A DNA stretch of 57,156 bases from NCBI GenBank assembly GCA_030425485.1, contig JAUIAM010000026.1:1-57156 (forward strand), read 5' to 3'. The notes under the pieces are model-generated. The model worked only from the letters and a program-made list of their open reading frames with translations, ran no database searches and had not been told where the DNA came from. Position 1 is the stretch's first letter, and each line of letters begins with the position of its first letter. Of this stretch, positions 52,829 to 57,156 are shown piece by piece. The translations under genes and the position numbers were made by a program. The stretch is from Verrucomicrobiia bacterium (lineage in GTDB: Bacteria > Verrucomicrobiota > Verrucomicrobiia > Opitutales > Cerasicoccaceae).

Positions 52829-53809
52829 ATGTATCGTGTCTTGATAGTTTTCCTGCTCAGCCTGGGTGCTTGCACGTTACGGGCTGAGGAATACGGGCCG
52901 CGGGAGTTCTCCGGCGAGCCCTTCACGGCTATCGTCTCGGCCTTTGAGCCAGAGATCGACGCCGTGATCCAGCACATGCTCGCTAGCGGTGAGGCCAGCA
53001 TCGAAGGCAACGTCAACATCCGCGGCGTAACCTACTACCACGGGCACTATCGCGGGCAGCCTGTGCTCATATTTGCCACGGGCATCAGCATCACCAATGC
53101 GGCCATGACCACGCAGATGGCATTGGATTACTTCCCCATCGAGCGGCTTGTCTTCATGGGGATTTGCGGCGGGATAAATCCGCAGTGGAAGCCGGGTGAC
53201 GTGGTCGTGCCTGCGCGCTGGTTTTACCACGATGAGGCCTACTATGCCAACCCGCTCGAGGACCGGACATCAGGTTACCGTGTGCCGGATTTTTACTCAA
53301 ACTATCTGGAGGAGGCCAACGCACGACGCAAAGAGGACCCGGGTTTGCCCAAGTACATGCCCTTTGACTTTATCTATCCGCGCGAAGTCAAGGTGGTGAT
53401 GGAGGGACAAACAATGCCGACGCCAAGCCCGTATTTTGCGGTGAGCGCAGAGCTGCTGGCTGCCACACAGCGGGCAGTCGAGCGCATGCCGCTGCAAGTA
53501 CTGGGCGAGCGTGAGATCCAATTATCTGTCGGCGGACACGGTGTGGCAGGCTCCGTTTTTCTGGATAATCGCGACTACCGCGAGTGGGTGCGCGAGGTCT
53601 ACGCCGCAGAAGTGGTCGACATGGAGTCGACCGCCATCGGGCAGGTCTGCACCGTCAATGGCGTGGACTGGATCGTCATCCGCGCGGTCAGTGACCTGGC
53701 TGGCGGTCAGCATGGCCCGAACGAACTCTCGCAGTACAAACTGAGCGCCTCTGCCTATGGCACGAAACTGCTCTTTGCCCTGCTCGACGAGTTGACTGTT
53801 ACGGAGTAA
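52829..53809 (+). CDS. Exported MTA/SAH nucleosidase-like phosphorylase family protein
   Basis: A 326-residue protein of the nucleoside phosphorylase superfamily. It starts with a signal peptide that may also be a lipobox (VFLLSLGACTLRAEE). The core has the MTAN-like FMGICGGINPQWKPGDVVVP and the substrate motif VVDMESTAIGQVC (Met-Glu pair). The proton donor Asp is in IRAVSDLAGG, as in MTA/SAH nucleosidases. A 30-40-residue insertion (around 150-190) is longer than in cytosolic MTAN. An exported nucleosidase would split nucleosides in the periplasm, perhaps for salvage. It sits next to metH, which is convergent. Catalysis is inferred from motifs. Confidence 0.85.
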   Translation: MYRVLIVFLLSLGACTLRAEEYGPREFSGEPFTAIVSAFEPEIDAVIQHMLASGEASIEGNVNIRGVTYYHGHYRGQPVLIFATGISITNAAMTTQMALDYFPIERLVFMGICGGINPQWKPGDVVVPARWFYHDEAYYANPLEDRTSGYRVPDFYSNYLEEANARRKEDPGLPKYMPFDFIYPREVKVVMEGQTMPTPSPYFAVSAELLAATQRAVERMPLQVLGEREIQLSVGGHGVAGSVFLDNRDYREWVREVYAAEVVDMESTAIGQVCTVNGVDWIVIRAVSDLAGGQHGPNELSQYKLSASAYGTKLLFALLDELTVTE

Positions 53810-53844
53810 GCGGATGCTGGAACAGCACTGAACTGCCTGGGAAG

Positions 53845-53868
53845 CGCCCCATCGGGAGCGATGGGGCG
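53845..53868. terminator. Hairpin between convergent genes
   Basis: Perfect 10-bp stem CGCCCCATCG / CGATGGGGCG with GGAG loop, halfway between the ends of the nucleosidase and metH genes. There is no clear U-tract on either side, so termination efficiency is uncertain. Confidence 0.5.
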
Positions 53869-53894
53869 AAGCCACATGAAAGCGGTTAAGCTTA

Positions 53895-56582
<2,688 letters not shown>

Positions 56583-56610
56583 GAAATGTGTATCCAGTTT
56601 TTCAATACGA

Positions 56611-57156
56611 TTAGTCTATGCTGATGGCTTCGAGGCCACTGAGTCGCAGGTGAGTTGCCAATTTGGGGACCTTGCGCGGGCTGCGCTGGGAGACGGCCTC
56701 GACCACAGCGGCGATGTGCCCCGGGGTCGTGCCGCAGCAACCGCCAACGAGGTTGAGGAATCCGCTGTCGGCGTACTCGGCCAGCGCTTTGGCCGTGTGC
56801 TCGGGCAGCTCATCATAGCCGGTGGGGGCGAGAGGATTGGGCAGGCCTGCGTTGGGGTAGCAGGAGGTGTAGCAGTCGGCTACGTTGGAGAGTTCCTCCA
56901 TGAAGGGGCGCATTTCGTTGGCTCCGAGTGCGCAGTTGATGCCGACACTGAGCGGTTTGGCGTGGCGAATGGAATGCCAGAATGCCTCGACGGTTTGGCC
57001 GGAGAGGGTGCGGCCGGACTTGTCCGTGATGGTGACGGAGATCATGACCGGGAGGCGCTCGTGGTGCTGGTCAAAGAATTGCTCAATGGCAAAGATCGCT
57101 GCCTTGGCGTTGAGCGTGTCAAAAATGGTTTCGACCAGCAGGGCATCGACGCCGCC
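56611..57156 (-). CDS. Homocysteine-binding domain of methionine synthase (partial, 5' end beyond window)
   Basis: The last 181 residues of a homocysteine S-methyltransferase domain, cut off by the window edge. Zinc ligands are visible as [13 protein letters not shown] (one Cys) and [14 protein letters not shown] (two Cys). The frame is open through the window edge at 57156, so the start lies outside. The stop is 28 bp before the ATG of the downstream MetH part, so it ends as a separate protein instead of continuing. It probably supplies the homocysteine site to the MetH protein encoded downstream. Start and any upstream cobalamin riboswitch cannot be seen. Confidence 0.9.
   Translation of the reverse strand, partial: GGVDALLVETIFDTLNAKAAIFAIEQFFDQHHERLPVMISVTITDKSGRTLSGQTVEAFWHSIRHAKPLSVGINCALGANEMRPFMEELSNVADCYTSCYPNAGLPNPLAPTGYDELPEHTAKALAEYADSGFLNLVGGCCGTTPGHIAAVVEAVSQRSPRKVPKLATHLRLSGLEAISID

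Overview
The window looks like a chromosomal segment of a Verrucomicrobiota bacterium, most likely of the Opitutae. This is an inference from protein content, not a 16S result. Supporting signs are several small secreted proteins with SLA1-homology (SHD1) domains, a PEP-CTERM protein, an HpnB-type glycosyltransferase, GTP-dependent PEP carboxykinase, a split cobalamin-dependent methionine synthase, and a LemA/M48 peptidase pair. No tRNA, rRNA, CRISPR array, transposase or phage gene was found. The DNA is mostly ordinary, densely coded chromosome.

Layout. 1-6.7 kb: SulP transporter and PfkB sugar kinase (minus strand), then an ovothiol-type methyltransferase, LemA and a membrane M48 peptidase (plus strand), bounded by two inverted copies of a dispersed repeat. 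6.7-11.8 kb: a minus-strand block of secreted proteins (a thioredoxin-fold protein without cysteines, two SHD1 proteins, a C39-like peptidase) around a MoeB/rhodanese fusion. 11.8-18.0 kb: plus-strand housekeeping genes manC, ruvX, truA, comF, another SHD1 protein, accD and folC. 18.05-19.4 kb: about 1 kb with no credible gene but dense, mutually compatible helices, a plausible promoter at one end and a strong terminator at the other. I read it as a large structured non-coding RNA of a class I cannot name. 19.4-21.5 kb: two exported FKBP isomerases and a low-molecular-weight phosphatase homologue. 21.6-24.0 kb: an ECF sigma / anti-sigma / periplasmic protein operon. 24.2-25.5 kb: nrdB. 25.9-28.0 kb: two glycosyltransferase genes. 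28.1-33.3 kb: acs, a solute-binding protein, an acidic coiled-coil membrane protein and a GbsR-like regulator. 33.3-39.4 kb: a 49-residue ORF, pckG, a LysM lipoprotein, a cysteine desulfurase, recF and ruvC. 39.4-44.5 kb: YceI, a second sigma/anti-sigma pair, queA, hpnB and the PEP-CTERM protein. 44.6-48.1 kb: nrdA. 48.4-51.4 kb: a membrane-protein operon ending in a winged-helix regulator. 51.5-57.2 kb: small proteins, a peroxiredoxin, an exported nucleosidase and split metH.

How genes work together. nrdA and nrdB lie 20 kb apart, but both have a pair of NrdR-like boxes separated by exactly 16 bp, so they are probably co-regulated. The small subunit has Leu at the radical tyrosine position, suggesting a class Ic (Mn/Fe) enzyme. 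acs and pckG would support growth on acetate and gluconeogenesis. The two ECF sigma genes each overlap a downstream membrane anti-sigma candidate. The strongest candidate for something undescribed is the structured RNA at 18.4-19.4 kb. Secondary oddities are AccD with three of four zinc cysteines replaced, the cysteine-free TlpA homologue, a hairpin-rich element with imperfect terminal inverted repeats, and an exported MTA/SAH nucleosidase homologue next to metH.
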